A stretch of DNA of 64,000 bases, taken from the NCBI RefSeq assembly GCF_008831285.2, contig NC_045141.1, forward strand, positions 11,086,106 to 11,150,105, written 5' to 3'. Position numbers and translations under genes: made by a program. The notes beneath the pieces were generated by a model, which was not told where the DNA came from, searched no databases, and worked only from the letters and a program-made list of their open reading frames with translations. Origin of the DNA: Nymphaea colorata (lineage: Eukaryota; Streptophyta; Magnoliopsida; Nymphaeales; Nymphaeaceae). Shown here in pieces: positions 1 to 11,650 of the stretch (the stretch's first letter is position 1; every line of letters begins with the position of its first letter).

Positions 1-651
1 TATGTAATATGTAAAGTTAATATTTCTCGGCTTTTGTTATTTTTGAAATGTTACGGCCTATAAGCGAAATCTGTTTTATAATTTCCCCTTATTTGACCAA
101 ACTTTGGTCCTGTCGTTGATGGAGAGAGGGAGAGGTTTACCTTCTCTCGTACTGCTTTTTCTTTTCTTTTTCTCTCTCTCACCCATCGCTTCCCGTCCTC
201 ATCCGCTCGCTCCATCGTAACTGAAAGATCAAAAATAATATAATAAGAAAAACGCAGGAGACGACAAGATTTGATTCTCTCTCTCCCTCTTTTTCTCGCT
301 CGCTCGCTCTTCGCCAAAAGGTGCCATTACGCGTGGAATTCTGAGACTCTTGCTCATGTTTTTCATCACCTCTGAGGCGTCTCTGGCCCTTTCACTCTTT
401 TCCCACTGCTTCTTCAAAAAGAAATGAAAAGAATGAAAAGGAAAAATTGGAAACAACCCATCCATCTACCATTTCTTCAAATCAAGAGAAGTGGTTCTGA
501 CTCTCTTTAAAGCTTTCCCTTTAACGGCATCTTCCTTCTTCTGAAGTGGGCAACCTGCAAAACTCCATTTCTCTGCGTCGAAAGAATTATCTTTCTTAGG
601 GAAAGGGGAAGAACTCTCTCTCTCTCTCTCTTTCTCGCTTTCTCTCTCTTC
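1..651 (+). promoter_or_regulatory. Upstream region and leader of the LRL bHLH gene
   Basis: No coding sequence is supported here. The stretch is pyrimidine-rich on the + strand (CT-rich blocks near 150-180, 275-310 and a (CT)n tract at about 615-650 just before the ATG), typical of plant 5' leaders. An AT-rich patch near 228-250 could hold a TATA-like element but no clear consensus stands out. Short open frames on the - strand are shadows of the CT-rich sequence. The transcription start cannot be placed from sequence alone. Confidence 0.5.
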
Positions 652-2569
652 ATGCAGCCTTCTAGTGAAGGAATGGCGTCAATGGGGGGTTCGCTGAGCT
701 CCCAGCATATGTCCATCCAAGAGATGCAGGCCCAAGAAATCACAAACCCCCAGAGCAGTAACCTAGACCACCACCAAATCTCACACGACGATTTCCTTGA
801 GCAGATGATCTCGACCCTTCCGTCCTGGTCGGACCTCTCGCCTTCCTCCTTTCCTCAAGCCCTTCCTAACGGCGGCTGCAGCAGCGGCAGCGACGCCTCT
901 CAGAAGCTCTTCACCATGTCCCTGATGAGCAAACCGGAGAACGCCTCGCCGGACGCCGCCCACTTCATCTCCTCTTTCGATGACTCCACCTTGCTTGCCT
1001 CCCGCCTCCGGCAGCACCACATCTCGGGCGGCGGGAGCTCTCCTGGCGGCGGACTGCTCGGCCTGCTCCAACTCAACACGCCCAATCTGGGTCTCAACCC
1101 CTCCCAACTCTTGGGCTCGACGCCCATGGCTAGACCGCCTGCGTCCGCGGCGGCTAGCTGTGTTGGCGATACTGGCGGAAACGGCGGCGGCGGAGGAGGA
1201 GGGGGCTTGCCCATCCCTTTAAGTCTTGGTCAGGGTAGCGACCCTGACTCCTCTTCTGATTCTCGTCTGAGAGACGCTGTTGTTGATGCTTCCTTCAAGA
1301 ACGTAAGGACCTTCATCCTTCTTCCTCTTACAATTGTTCGACGCTGATCTAAGTTGCAAAAGGAATCGATATTTCTTTCGGGAATTAAATGCATGTGCTC
1401 TTCTAAAAGCTTGTAGTTAATGTTGTCAACGTCTAGCTCGCCAAAATTCACTAACTACGCAAGGGATTTATTGTTGAAAATCACCTTTCTGTTGTCTAGT
1501 GCTTTAATTCGCTCAATTTTCCGGCAAATAATTTTCATGTGGAACTATAGAGCTGCCTCTCTGTTAAAAAGGCTAATGATGAACAAATTTTAAGAACTGA
1601 ATGCTAAAACAAGTTGAACGCTATCAATATCATCCCTAAAAGTTTCCTCTCTCTCTCAAATTGTTCCCCTCCGTCCAGTTTTGAGCTTCATTTGGATCGC
1701 TAATGGCGGCGTGGTTACCCATTTTTACAAAAGAACTTGCTTCTATTAAATTGCCGTCTGCAAAAAGGTGTTTATGATTCTGAAAATCGCTGGGAACGTA
1801 AACTTCTGTCTCTAGACTCCCTCCCAACACTAACTCTAACTCAGAAACGTTCTTGGTTTAGTGCGTCGATGGTTCTGCTGCGGTTCAAGGTTTGTTCAAT
1901 GGATTCCAGACGACCAGGAGTTCTCCGAACAACAACCAACATTTTCAGGTAAGCAGAAAATCTTCCTTTCTCTCTTATTTGTGTATCTTGTCATGTGTAA
2001 GATACGAATCGCTAAAAAATGTTCCCTTCTTCTTCTTGGTGTAGAGTTATGGGGCGCAGAATGCCGGGATGAATCAAGCTCCAGCTTCCGTTCAGGCACC
2101 AGGAACCGCACCTCCGACGAGGCCAAGAGCGAGAGCCCGGCGCGGTCAAGCTACCGACCCACACAGCATTGCTGAAAGGGTAATTAGCCATGCATGACAT
2201 GAGATGTTTTCTACTCCCAAAATTTGAGCCAGCAAAATCCTTTCTTCCTTTCGTAAACTTGGTTCCTTTCTTTCATGTATGGTCTATGGCTAATGGTTGT
2301 TTTATTACTTTAGTTGCGTAGGGAAAGGATTGCAGAAAGAATGAAGGCCCTACAGGAACTCGTTCCCAACGCGAACAAGGTCTGATCAGTAACTAAATGT
2401 GAAAGCTTCCTAAAATTATCATTTGATCATCGTCCAGGCACTGCTCAATTATTGTCTCCACGAGCTCTGTATCTCTGATGTCTGAATGAATGAACCTATG
2501 CAGACGGACAAGGCTTCCATGCTCGATGAAATCATCGATTACGTGAAATTCCTTCAACTCCAAGTGAAG

Positions 2570-2609
<40 letters not shown>

Positions 2610-2985
2610 GCTGGTTAGTTAAGTTCATTTCCTGCTACCATGTGGTTAGGTCCTGAGCATGAGTAGACTTGGCGGAGCTGCGGCAGTTGCTCCATTGGTT
2701 ACTAACATTTCTCCTGAGGTATGTAGCAACTATCTGTTTCTCCATAGGAGAAGAAAAAGTATTTGTTGGTCCATTTATTTTATTTCTTTGTCAATATATG
2801 AGTTCAAAGACTTCCATTCTTCTCCTTAGAAACGGAATATGAAATCTCTGGAAGAGATTTGACCATTATCGAGATCACAGGGATTTTTACCCCTGCTTTG
2901 ATGGTTTCCTTCCTTGATAAGTTGAAACAGAACCAACTCGGCCTTTTTTATTCTCGAATTCAATTCTGCCTTTTCCTTATCAACG

Positions 2986-3025
<40 letters not shown>

Positions 3026-3625
3026 GTAATAATAATATTTAATAGCAATAAGAAAAGGGACAGGGTACTATTGGATCCTACATTTCTTGCCGAAAAGGAG
3101 AAAAAAAAGCTTCTTTCTTTTCCTGGTTTTCTTGTTGCTTTGTTTCCTATTGCTATTGATGCCATGGAGTGGGTGGCGATTCCATGATGTTGTCGGCATT
3201 TTAGTGAATAAACTAACAGGGGTTGTTATCAACAACAACAACAACAGGCTAGTGGCATCGGACGGAGGAGCAACGGCGACCAGACGGCGGCTACGGCGTC
3301 GTCGCAGGACGGTCTGACGGCAACAGAACAGCAGGTTGTGAAGCTCATGGAGGAAGACATGGGCTCAGCAATGCAGTACCTCCAAGGCAAGGGCCTGTGT
3401 CTCATGCCCATCTCCCTCGCCTCTGCCATCTCCAGCGCCACCTGCCACTCTAGAACAGCCAACGCCAACACCAACAGCACCGCCACCGTCCGGCCGTCCA
3501 CCATCATCGACCCCTCGCCTCCTTCTCCAAGCATATCTGTCTTAACCGTGCAGTCCGCCTTAGGCAGCGGCGGTGGTTGTGCAGCAGACGCCCTCAAAGA
3601 TGCCACCTCTGTTTCCAAACCGTAA
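652..3625 (+). CDS. LRL: bHLH transcription factor, LRL (LJRHL1-like / bHLH66-69-82) group
   Basis: Seven exons, all phase 0: 652-1302, 1862-1948, 2045-2179, 2314-2379, 2504-2569, 2650-2718, 3248-3625; 483 aa. Seen: an acidic DDFLEQM motif near residue 48, a Gly run near 175-187, a basic region [20 protein letters not shown] in which H286, E290 and R294 give the H-E-R pattern of E/G-box binding bHLHs, then helix-loop-helix to about residue 345 ending VLSMSRLGG, and a conserved C-terminal block [20 protein letters not shown] followed by LMPISLA. These blocks are the hallmark of LRL proteins, nuclear regulators of root-hair growth in Arabidopsis and Lotus. The start at 652 (MQPSSEGM) resembles the N-terminus of monocot homologues as I remember them; Met8 at 673 has a better Kozak context and is the alternative. 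Exon 5 ends in a GC donor. The N-terminal half is longer than in Arabidopsis paralogues. Family assignment is firm; the exact paralogue is not. Confidence 0.93.
2570..2649 (+). other. GC-AG intron (intron 5 of the LRL gene) with (CT)n
   Basis: An 80-base intron whose donor reads AAG|GCAATC instead of GT. It is required to keep the universally conserved QLQVK-VLSMSRL junction in frame; the nearby GT (CAA|GTGAAG) would delete Val-Lys from the second helix. The acceptor is GGTTAG|GTCCTG. Bases 2574-2608 are an uninterrupted (CT)n run that fills nearly half of the intron. Confidence 0.75.
2988..3021 (+). repeat. (GA)n microsatellite in LRL intron 6
   Basis: About 16 GA units in the intron between exons 6 and 7 (2719-3247). 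Together with the (CT)n of intron 5 it forms a complementary purine/pyrimidine pair about 400 bases apart in the same pre-mRNA. Confidence 0.9.
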
Positions 3626-4027
3626 AAAGTCCAGGAGATCTCTCTCATATCTACTTACCATGGCATTCTCAGTTTCCTTGAAAGCCAATTTCTGAACTCT
3701 GTAACCAGAAAAGGAAGCGTTTCTCCTACGAAGTGTTACACGTGAATGTAGAGAACTAGTTAATTAGGACCTCGAAAACCAATTTCAGGGACTTGGAATT
3801 CTGAAAACATGAATGTGGATTTCTAACAGCCATGGAAATCGGAGTAGATATCAAAGTGGCAGTATCAAATTTGTATAGGCTTTTCACTGCTGACCAACTT
3901 GCTATTCCTTTTTGCTTTTTCACCTTTGCTTTTACTTGCTACTATGCACCCGGATCTCTTTTATCCTTTTTACTCATCCTGGTCCGTTGTCTTCATTTAT
4001 GATGAAGCGTTTTAGCTGTCATCAACT

Positions 4028-4037
4028 AATAAATAAA
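4028..4037 (+). terminator. Candidate polyadenylation signals of the LRL gene
   Basis: Two overlapping AATAAA hexamers about 400 bases after the stop codon, in AT-rich sequence. This spacing suits a plant 3' UTR, but plant signals are loose and other AT-rich sites nearby could serve. Confidence 0.4.
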
Positions 4038-7013
4038 TCTTTATAGAAGTGTGCCGTGGGTCTATGTCTCATCAAGTGGATGAGATTAACTCCTAGTAAT
4101 GCTAAGGCTTTTTCCTTTCCTTTTTCTCCTCTTGGACGTTTGTCTTCATTTGTCAACAAGACTTTCAGCTGTCGTTAGGAAATAAGTTTTTATAAAAGCG
4201 TGCTGTGAGAAGATGAGTTTAATTATTATGGGTGCATATTTGTTTATGCTTGAAAATGATGGCTGGCAAGAGGAGTAATCCTACTACTGGGCTGAGAGTT
4301 GAAGCTCTTACACAATTCAGAGACTGGTTACCCCCTGGAGATTGTTCATATATATATTTATCAAATCTGTCATTCATGTCTAGTTCTTATAATCCACGTT
4401 TTCTTTTCTAAACAACTGCAAATATACCTTCGCATCCACCACACAAAAGATAAAAACTGAGGAATTGATGCAAATCGGCTAGTCGATCATGGAAGGAATA
4501 TATGCTTATATTTCACCTATGACTATCACCACTTCCAAGATATCTAATAAAGTTTGAAACCTAACCAAGTTCTGTTCTCCTTCATTCCAACCATCCAACT
4601 TCTCAGGTTATTTACAGATGAAATTTTCTACTAAAAGAACACCCAAATGGAAAAAAGCATTAATGGATCGTCCTAAATACTGATCGATCATGAAACTGTT
4701 AAGTGATTAACCTAATTAACCACCAGAAGATCTTGTTTACCATTTGATCAAACATTCGGATACAATTTATAGGCTTGGAGGAAAGTAAAAAAGAAACTTT
4801 TCGAGGCAACTGGATCCAATGAAGCCAGTGAAATCTCATCTTTCCTTTGCTGAAGAAAACTGATCCCCTCTTTTTTGTCTGCCAAACCGGGTTCTCACTT
4901 TCTACCCAAGTCCCAAAACAACTCTTGACCACAAAAACAGGAGAAAAGAAGAGGAGCTGGGTCTCTTTGATGTACTTTTTTCAATAAAAAGTCAAACCAA
5001 TCTTAATCATGTTTTAATATCCAAAATGAAATGGGTGAAATGGATCTATACAAACATGTCAAATCCTCTTTTTTTTTTTTCTTTTTTTTTTTTTGGCTTT
5101 TGATTAGGACCAGGGCAAATTGGATATCGATTGGCATGGGGTAGGAAGGGGGTTGAATTTAGACCTAGAACGGAGCACTGGATTTGGATAATGGAGCCAC
5201 ATGAACCCGCACCCATGAGAGGCCCAACTCCCCCCGCGTGCAAGTGCAACCGGCGACCGTCAGGTCCAAGCGGCTTCCCTTGCACCCTTTCCATGAGGCG
5301 GCAGAGGAAAGGACCAGGCAGCCCCCACCCTCCACTCTCGGCAGCCACCTACGGTGGAGGGCAGCTGGCGACGGCCCACGGATGCCCAACCAGCTGGGGC
5401 CCATTGCCGGCTGCAGACCAGCTGAGCGGTTGTTGACCCCGCCTCCTTAATAAGGACGGTGCCTGATCATAGAAGTTGTTCCCTATGGACAGAGATACAT
5501 GAGGTCTTTGTAGAGTATCTTCACGGTTTGGAACTTTAATTCAACTAACAGTGTTTGATTTGTGTAAACCTGGGTTCTGCCACATGAAGCAGTTCCACGA
5601 GACATGAGTCACTATCTTATGGCCAATTAAAAACTTATTAACTATATCTTTAGTACCTCGTAAAAAAATAAATCTTAACTTCACCCCTGCTGTCCACCTT
5701 AACTAAAGCCATTGTCAGTGCCAAATCAAAGAGACATTAAGGAATATACACCTATGCTTTGAACTGTTGATATAATGAATTGGCACTACCCAATTTAATT
5801 AAACGCTCCACAAAAATAAATCCTTCTAAATTAGATGAAATTTCTCATGCGTGTAGGTCATACAATTCGGCCCAATATAATCTAATTCACCAAAGGAGTA
5901 CTGAAACAGAGAAAAATGGATCCAGTAGAGCCCAACGACAATGTCACTTGTGTTATACGTCAAGAATTAACTTAAACCGGCTAACAGATAGTAAAAAATA
6001 ATATTTATACTTCATCATGCTTTAATAAAGAAAAACATCAGTTCTTTGTGCTTGCAATTATTATTTATATAAAATTTACCATGATGTAATAAGAAGTTAA
6101 AAAGGTAAAAAAAAAATATTTCAAAAATACAAAGTAGGTTGCTTGTTGTTGACAGTGAAAGGACCCAACCACACTAAGACATGATTATGCCCTTTCACCG
6201 TCACGGATAAAACGGTGCAAGACCTAAGTCACTCTCCCGAAAATAGGACTGTTTGATACAAGGAAAATGGGACTATATTTTCACGGGCTTCTGTTCAAAG
6301 CCATTAACTTTTGACTCGGTGCGGCTAAACAGGGAGAGATAATCTTCTGTTCTGTGAACTATTAATAGCCCTTGAGACACTGGGATTGGTGGTCAACCTG
6401 AAGGACCATCGCATAATCTTTGCGCTATTTCAGTAGTAATGGCGTCCAAGGGGCAGGTCAGACTAAGCCAGAAAACTTAATAAGTGGGCCACAGTTCTTC
6501 TTAATTAACAAAATTAAAGGGGAGTTGAGTTGTTAATGCGTTAGCAAACTTTCAGAAGTGGGTGGGAAGTGGCATGCGGCTCCATCTGCCCCACTGTTAA
6601 CTTTGTTGGTGGATCAGATCAGAGGTCATGTCATATATGAACACACATATGCACCGACGCGCACTCATAGTTAGTTTCGAAGGTGTTATTCAATGGGAGG
6701 TTGGACCGTAATGTTTGCCATCTCATCACCTCAATAGTCCAAGCTCATACTGGCATCTCATGAATCTGGTAGAATATATTCTTGGGGTCAAAGGGCACCA
6801 TATATATATGTATATACTTCTCGCCTCAAATTAAGGAACAAAATATGTTCTCACCTGCAATCATCTTCACCCAGAAAAGAGAGAAAAGACATATGGTCGG
6901 GTCACTAGTGGGTTGTTTTTAATAGTCTATGATATTCCACCCTGTTGTAATAAATTAACGCAATTGTTCAAGTAATCTCCTGTGTTTCTGCTACCAAATG
7001 GCAAATTGTTTTT
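4038..7013. other. Intergenic region, mostly featureless AT-rich sequence
   Basis: Apart from the GC-rich island listed separately (5067-5460), no gene, RNA or clear transposon was recognised. Short open frames here lack family resemblance. A short ATATATATG tract lies near 6800. Confidence 0.4.
5067..5460 (-). other. GC-rich island flanked by a long poly(T) run
   Basis: Bases 5165-5455 are strikingly GC-rich compared with the surrounding AT-rich DNA, and 5067-5094 is a T-run (poly(A) on the - strand) interrupted by a single C. Open frames of about 70-100 codons exist in several frames because the island is GC-rich; none matches a family I know. It could be a retroposed transcript on the - strand with its poly(A) tail, or a captured gene fragment. 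Function unknown. Confidence 0.35.
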
Positions 7014-7026
7014 AAACTCCAACTCG

Positions 7027-7174
7027 AACTCGAGCTCAAGTCCAGTTTAGCGGAGAGAGTTTGAGTCGAGCTCGAGTTAGCTTTGAGCATCCGTACATGC
7101 AGCAAACTTTATTAAACTAGAACTCTAGCTCAAGTCCAGTTTAAGGAGGCCAGTTTGAGTCGAACTCCAGTTAA
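7027..7174. repeat. Two 54-bp direct repeats of an AACTCGAGCTC-type motif
   Basis: Copies at 7027-7080 and 7121-7174 share a core of AACTC(G/T)AGCTCAAGTCCAG and a TTTGAGTCGA-type second half, separated by 40 bases. The palindromic CTCGAG content is typical of subterminal parts of plant DNA transposons, but no complete element could be delimited. Confidence 0.55.
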
Positions 7175-7394
7175 CTTAATAAGTTGGTGGTAGAAACACA
7201 CTTCAACATATATATTATGTGGAATTTTAAAATAAAAGGTATGTTCAAAATCCAATAATACAAAATGCAATAAAAAGTGCCATGCATGGGATGTGGTAAG
7301 GCCTAGATGGTAGCTCCAGCTGCATTCCAACACCGAAAGCACCTGGATCTGTCTACACGTCCCTGAGGCAGCAGGCTATGGTTGGGTTAGGTTC

Positions 7395-7600
7395 ACTAGG
7401 CCCCAACTTTGCTCATGAACCATTAAGCATCCTCGGCGGTGACAGCTCTGGTTAGCACATCAGTCAATTCGGTCGTCGCCTCGGTGACGATGTGCTTTGG
7501 CTCTTACTTTTTCTCGTGCGAAATGGCAGTCCACCTTATAAGTTAGGTCTGCTCATGGAAGAGTGGGTTTTGCCTAGTATGAATGGCATGGCAACCATAG
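7395..7600 (-). pseudogene. Decayed Ty1-copia RNase H fragment
   Basis: Translating the - strand in shifting frames gives NPLFHEQT, then VDCHFAREKV, then MSKLGA in the order and spacing of the copia RNase H tail (family pattern: NPxFHERTKHIEVDCHFIREK ... SKLG). Frameshifts and stops are present, so it is non-functional. The reverse transcriptase part expected at higher coordinates (7.6-7.9 kb) is not recognisable. Confidence 0.6.
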
Positions 7601-10600
7601 TGTAGAATCTGTATCATTAATTTGGAGTTTTCGACACCCTTGCCCTTCAGAAGAACAGACCTAACCAAAACCACTCAAAGCATGCAGAAGTGATTGATTT
7701 ATCCAAGTTAATTTGGATGTCAATTTGGCAATCGAATTTTTTTTCCCTCGTTCAGCCATGTAATAAGATTGGCTCTGTGAAAATATCAGTATCTTGAGGT
7801 TGATTACTAATCTTTGGGCCTTTAGCCTAATCCATGTCAAATATCCAGTAATGATCACATTAGCTTTTCTTTTCAACAGGTTGCCAAGCCTGGGTTTTTG
7901 TTTTAGTTAGGTATCTTAAAACTTTGTAGATAAACTCTAAATGTGGAATTCTTGGTTAATGCATATATTGTCTTATTTTATTGTGTCCATTTGTTGGCAA
8001 TAAGATTATTGGTCGGAAATTTTCTTTTAAGAACTTGGTCTTTCTGCCTAAGAACCCAAGCAAAAAATTAATTTTTTGCTCGAATTAATGTTCCTACGGA
8101 ATTCTAGACTGCACCTTTCTACCATCTTGATGGAAAAGATTCTACTAGGGGATATGGCTCACCTTAGAGAGAAAACAACAAATACCAAAGAAATAGAAGT
8201 TCATTTCATAATAGGATTCCATACCCCTTGCCAATGCTTTAAAATTTTTCCTCACTCAAGCTGTTTTCAAAAGATGAATAACTTCCACTACAGGCTGCCT
8301 ATTATCTGTCATAGGCAAGTGTGTTTTTGTTTACATATGCCAGTAAGGGCTGGGCAAATGAGAAACTTGCCTTTGAGGGTAGCTTTTCAACTCTCTTTCC
8401 CATCTTGTCTTGTTGCCATTGATATTCAACATCTCAAGAACTGCAAAATCATCTGTCATAAGAAAAAAAAAAATTGAATGCCGTCCGTGTAATAGACAGA
8501 TATAGCATCCTCTCTCCCATGACCAATAGTTGTCCCTCTTAGACAACATTCTGTCTAATGTGCTTACAAGAATCTAGAAAAAGGCTCAATCACCGTAATA
8601 AATAGGTCAGGAGAGATAGGGTCTCCTTGTTTAAGACCTTCTTTCAGTTATAACAAATGTCCATCTACCATTGATCAACAACGCTACGAAAAATTGTTGA
8701 AACTCTATCATTGATCAACCTTTCTAGGTTTTTAGAAAATATCATTTTGCTGATATTACGCAAACATGTCAGTAAAAGACATTAGTGACACTATTTTTAT
8801 TGACATCCAGCATAAAATGTTAGTGAAAGTTTTACTGATTCTTTGCACAATTTTGTAGAAATTTTCTTACAGTAATAAACACATGCTTTTCTTGTAGTGC
8901 ATTCATCACTAAATCCAAGATAGGACATTGACTTGGCCTCAAATTTAGAGGCCAATCCAACCTTATCCCTGGAGTTGCCCTTTTACTCTTCCTCCCAATC
9001 CGAAGTCATTAAACCATCCATCATCTTCACCTTAGTAGAAGCCCCAATGATTGTCCAAGTCATCATTCACTTCCATTTGAAGGTCGCTACTAACCAACCT
9101 TGCTGCAACACCTCCCATGCCCAAGGTCCCCCAAAAAAAAAGAAGAAGAAAACCCTAAAAGGTGCAGTAGACACATCAAAAACCCAAAACCCTACCACCA
9201 ACACTCATTCTTCTACTCCCTCCCTACTTCATGCTATCTTAGTAATACAACGCCTTGGAATAAATTGTATCTAGAAAATTATAAAGGGAAATTCATGTAA
9301 ATTGAAAACCTTTTGTTGTTCAATATTCGTGATGAGAATACTAACTAGAGGAGGCAAATTAACTCCAATTCTATCAAAGATGTTTCCTTTATATAATTAT
9401 CATCAATGAAGGGTTCTAAATGTAATGGTGAAATGTACATGTGTCAATATGTGCAAGGGATGTAATATTTAGGTAGATGGTCAAATTCTTCAAGGAATTC
9501 TAATTATATTATAACAATCTTTAGTCAGAGAACAAGTCTTGACAACATTATTATGCTTCTTACATCAGTCATCTTGATGAAATTGTTATTTTAACATATC
9601 ATAAAGACCTTTTGATGATAATCATGTGCATTTTAATTGTTCAAGACAATAATTAATAATTTGTAACGATATGTTGTTCTTTATGAAGGATCAAAAAGTA
9701 TTGTTATTCAGGCAAACTATGTTTTGTGTTGTATATGTTGTCCAATTATCCTATTAAAGAAGTTATTGCCATGATCACTAGCCTAAAAGACATCTCACCT
9801 TTTTAAGCACTCTATCAAGTGGACCTACTATACATCATGAAGAAAAAAATCAAGCTTTGCACGCTCACCACAAAAGTTGAGATTAGGAAATTTTCCTACC
9901 TCCCAAAAAAATGTAAAACAATGTTGGACATCTATGAGTTTGTAAGGTTAAAGTATAAAAGTGATAACTTCATAGAGTGATATAGAGGTCGTTCAATCTT
10001 AAGAGGATTTTTTTCTTTATTTACCAAGATGAAGAAAACATATTTTCATTGTTTCTAAGTATAATTGGTTCTTATTTCAGCTAGATGTTGAGAAGATTTT
10101 GGTATGGTGACGTAGAAAAAAATTGCTATTTATCATGCTATGAGGCCTCCTCTCAATGGAATCTTGAGCTTGTTTTGATGCTTACAAAGGCTATTTATGG
10201 ACCCCCACACTCACAATTTTAAGCTTAACGTTGACATTGACAATATAAATAAGAAATCCATTACAGCTGATTTTTGTGTCTTTATTAGTTTATTCAAAAA
10301 GCAAAAAGCAGAACACTATTTCTAGACCAAGTGCAAAATTTGAGCATAGAGCTATTGGCTGCAACATTAGGAAAGCTAATTTGGACTAATTCTCTTATTT
10401 TGGGATGGAAACAATAGTGATTTGCCTATAAAGACGTTATATGGCATGTCATCATTCACATTATAGTTAATCTTATTTTTCATCAGTAAACAAAGCACAT
10501 AAAAATCGACTGACATTATATTATAGAAAAAGTTAACAATGGTGAGAGATGTGCTCTATGTGCAAAAATATTGATCATCAAGCCTTGTAGAAGGTTTGAC

Positions 10601-11399
10601 TTAAGCATCATGTCAAGCAAGAGGGATTATGTTAATGTACATGTCCCACCTGAAAGGAAAAGTTGGACCTCTATACTTTAGCAATAGGTTGATCTCTCAG
10701 TAATTTCTTTTATTTAATACATCGCACTCAAATCTTATTTTATGGGAATTTATCATGTAGTAATTAGGACTAGTCATTGAGTGGTATCCTTAGCTTGCCT
10801 TCGACAGCATTTCTAATATGTCATATATGATGGTGAGGTAAATTTTAAATAGTTCAAGCGAAATTTCTTTGGTTGATTGTAGATGTAGGCTGCATAGTTG
10901 AACCCATATAAATGAGTCACCATTTGATTGCCTTTGTTATCCTCTACTTGCTTCAAGTTCTTATTTTTACATGTACGTTGATAGGGCTTTCATAACCTCC
11001 TAGCTTGCCCCATCATGTTACATTGTGGCACACATGAAGTAGAATGAGTGCAATGGAATTATCATGAATAATTGGCTCCCAAGAAATCAAAGTCATGCAT
11101 AGGTCCTACCCAGATTTTGTTCAACTTAGTTCTCTACAGAAGGGGCTTGATATTGGTTTGTCCTACAAGCCTCTCAAGGTATTAGGTATGATCCAATAGC
11201 TTTATCACCCTATTAAATATGACTAAAGTATTCTAGAAGATGGTAGATGCTAGCTTAAGTATGCTATTTGCCATAAACATTTCTAAAATCTTTCTTTGGC
11301 TCCTTTGTTGTAACAAAATGGAAAAACAAACTTCCAAGATATGGAGCTCAAAAGTGCTTAGGAACTAGGACATTACTATGTGATTATCATTCTCCCACC
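7601..11399. other. Intergenic region without recognised genes
   Basis: AT-rich sequence with short open frames only (8076-8477 is the longest, 133 codons, no family resemblance). It is probably old transposon-derived DNA continuing the copia remnant, but no diagnostic motif could be read. Confidence 0.35.
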
Positions 11400-11650
11400 C
11401 AAGGGCAGAGGCAATGGGTGGCAGCAAGGACCATCCCCCTCCTTCTCCACCCACCAAACACCCGCCCCCCACCCAAAAAAAAAAAACCAAAAAACACATC
11501 CCCTAGATTTTGAAATTTTAAAATTTCCACATACAAATGTTTGAAAAATTATGTTTGTAAGAATTTTTCATAAAAAAATTGGCCTCTTTAACAATTCATT
11601 CCTCAACCGGTCGGGCCCCTTAATTAGATAAAAATTATGTTCTACCCCTA
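11400..11650. mobile_element. Small hAT-like element (251 bp)
   Basis: The left end reads CAAGGGCAGAGGC and the right end, on the other strand, TAGGGGTAGAAC. The flanks are CTCCCACC (11392-11399) and CTCCCACT (11651-11658), 7 of 8 matching, as expected for an 8-bp hAT target duplication. The interior carries a C-rich, poly(A)-like patch at 11460-11490. No coding capacity. It resembles the element at 55647-55841 in its termini. Confidence 0.5.

Noticed and set aside
781-1214. Antisense open frames of about 100 codons opposite LRL exon 1
   Set aside because: They are shadows of a GC-rich, long coding exon; the sense frame carries the conserved family motifs.
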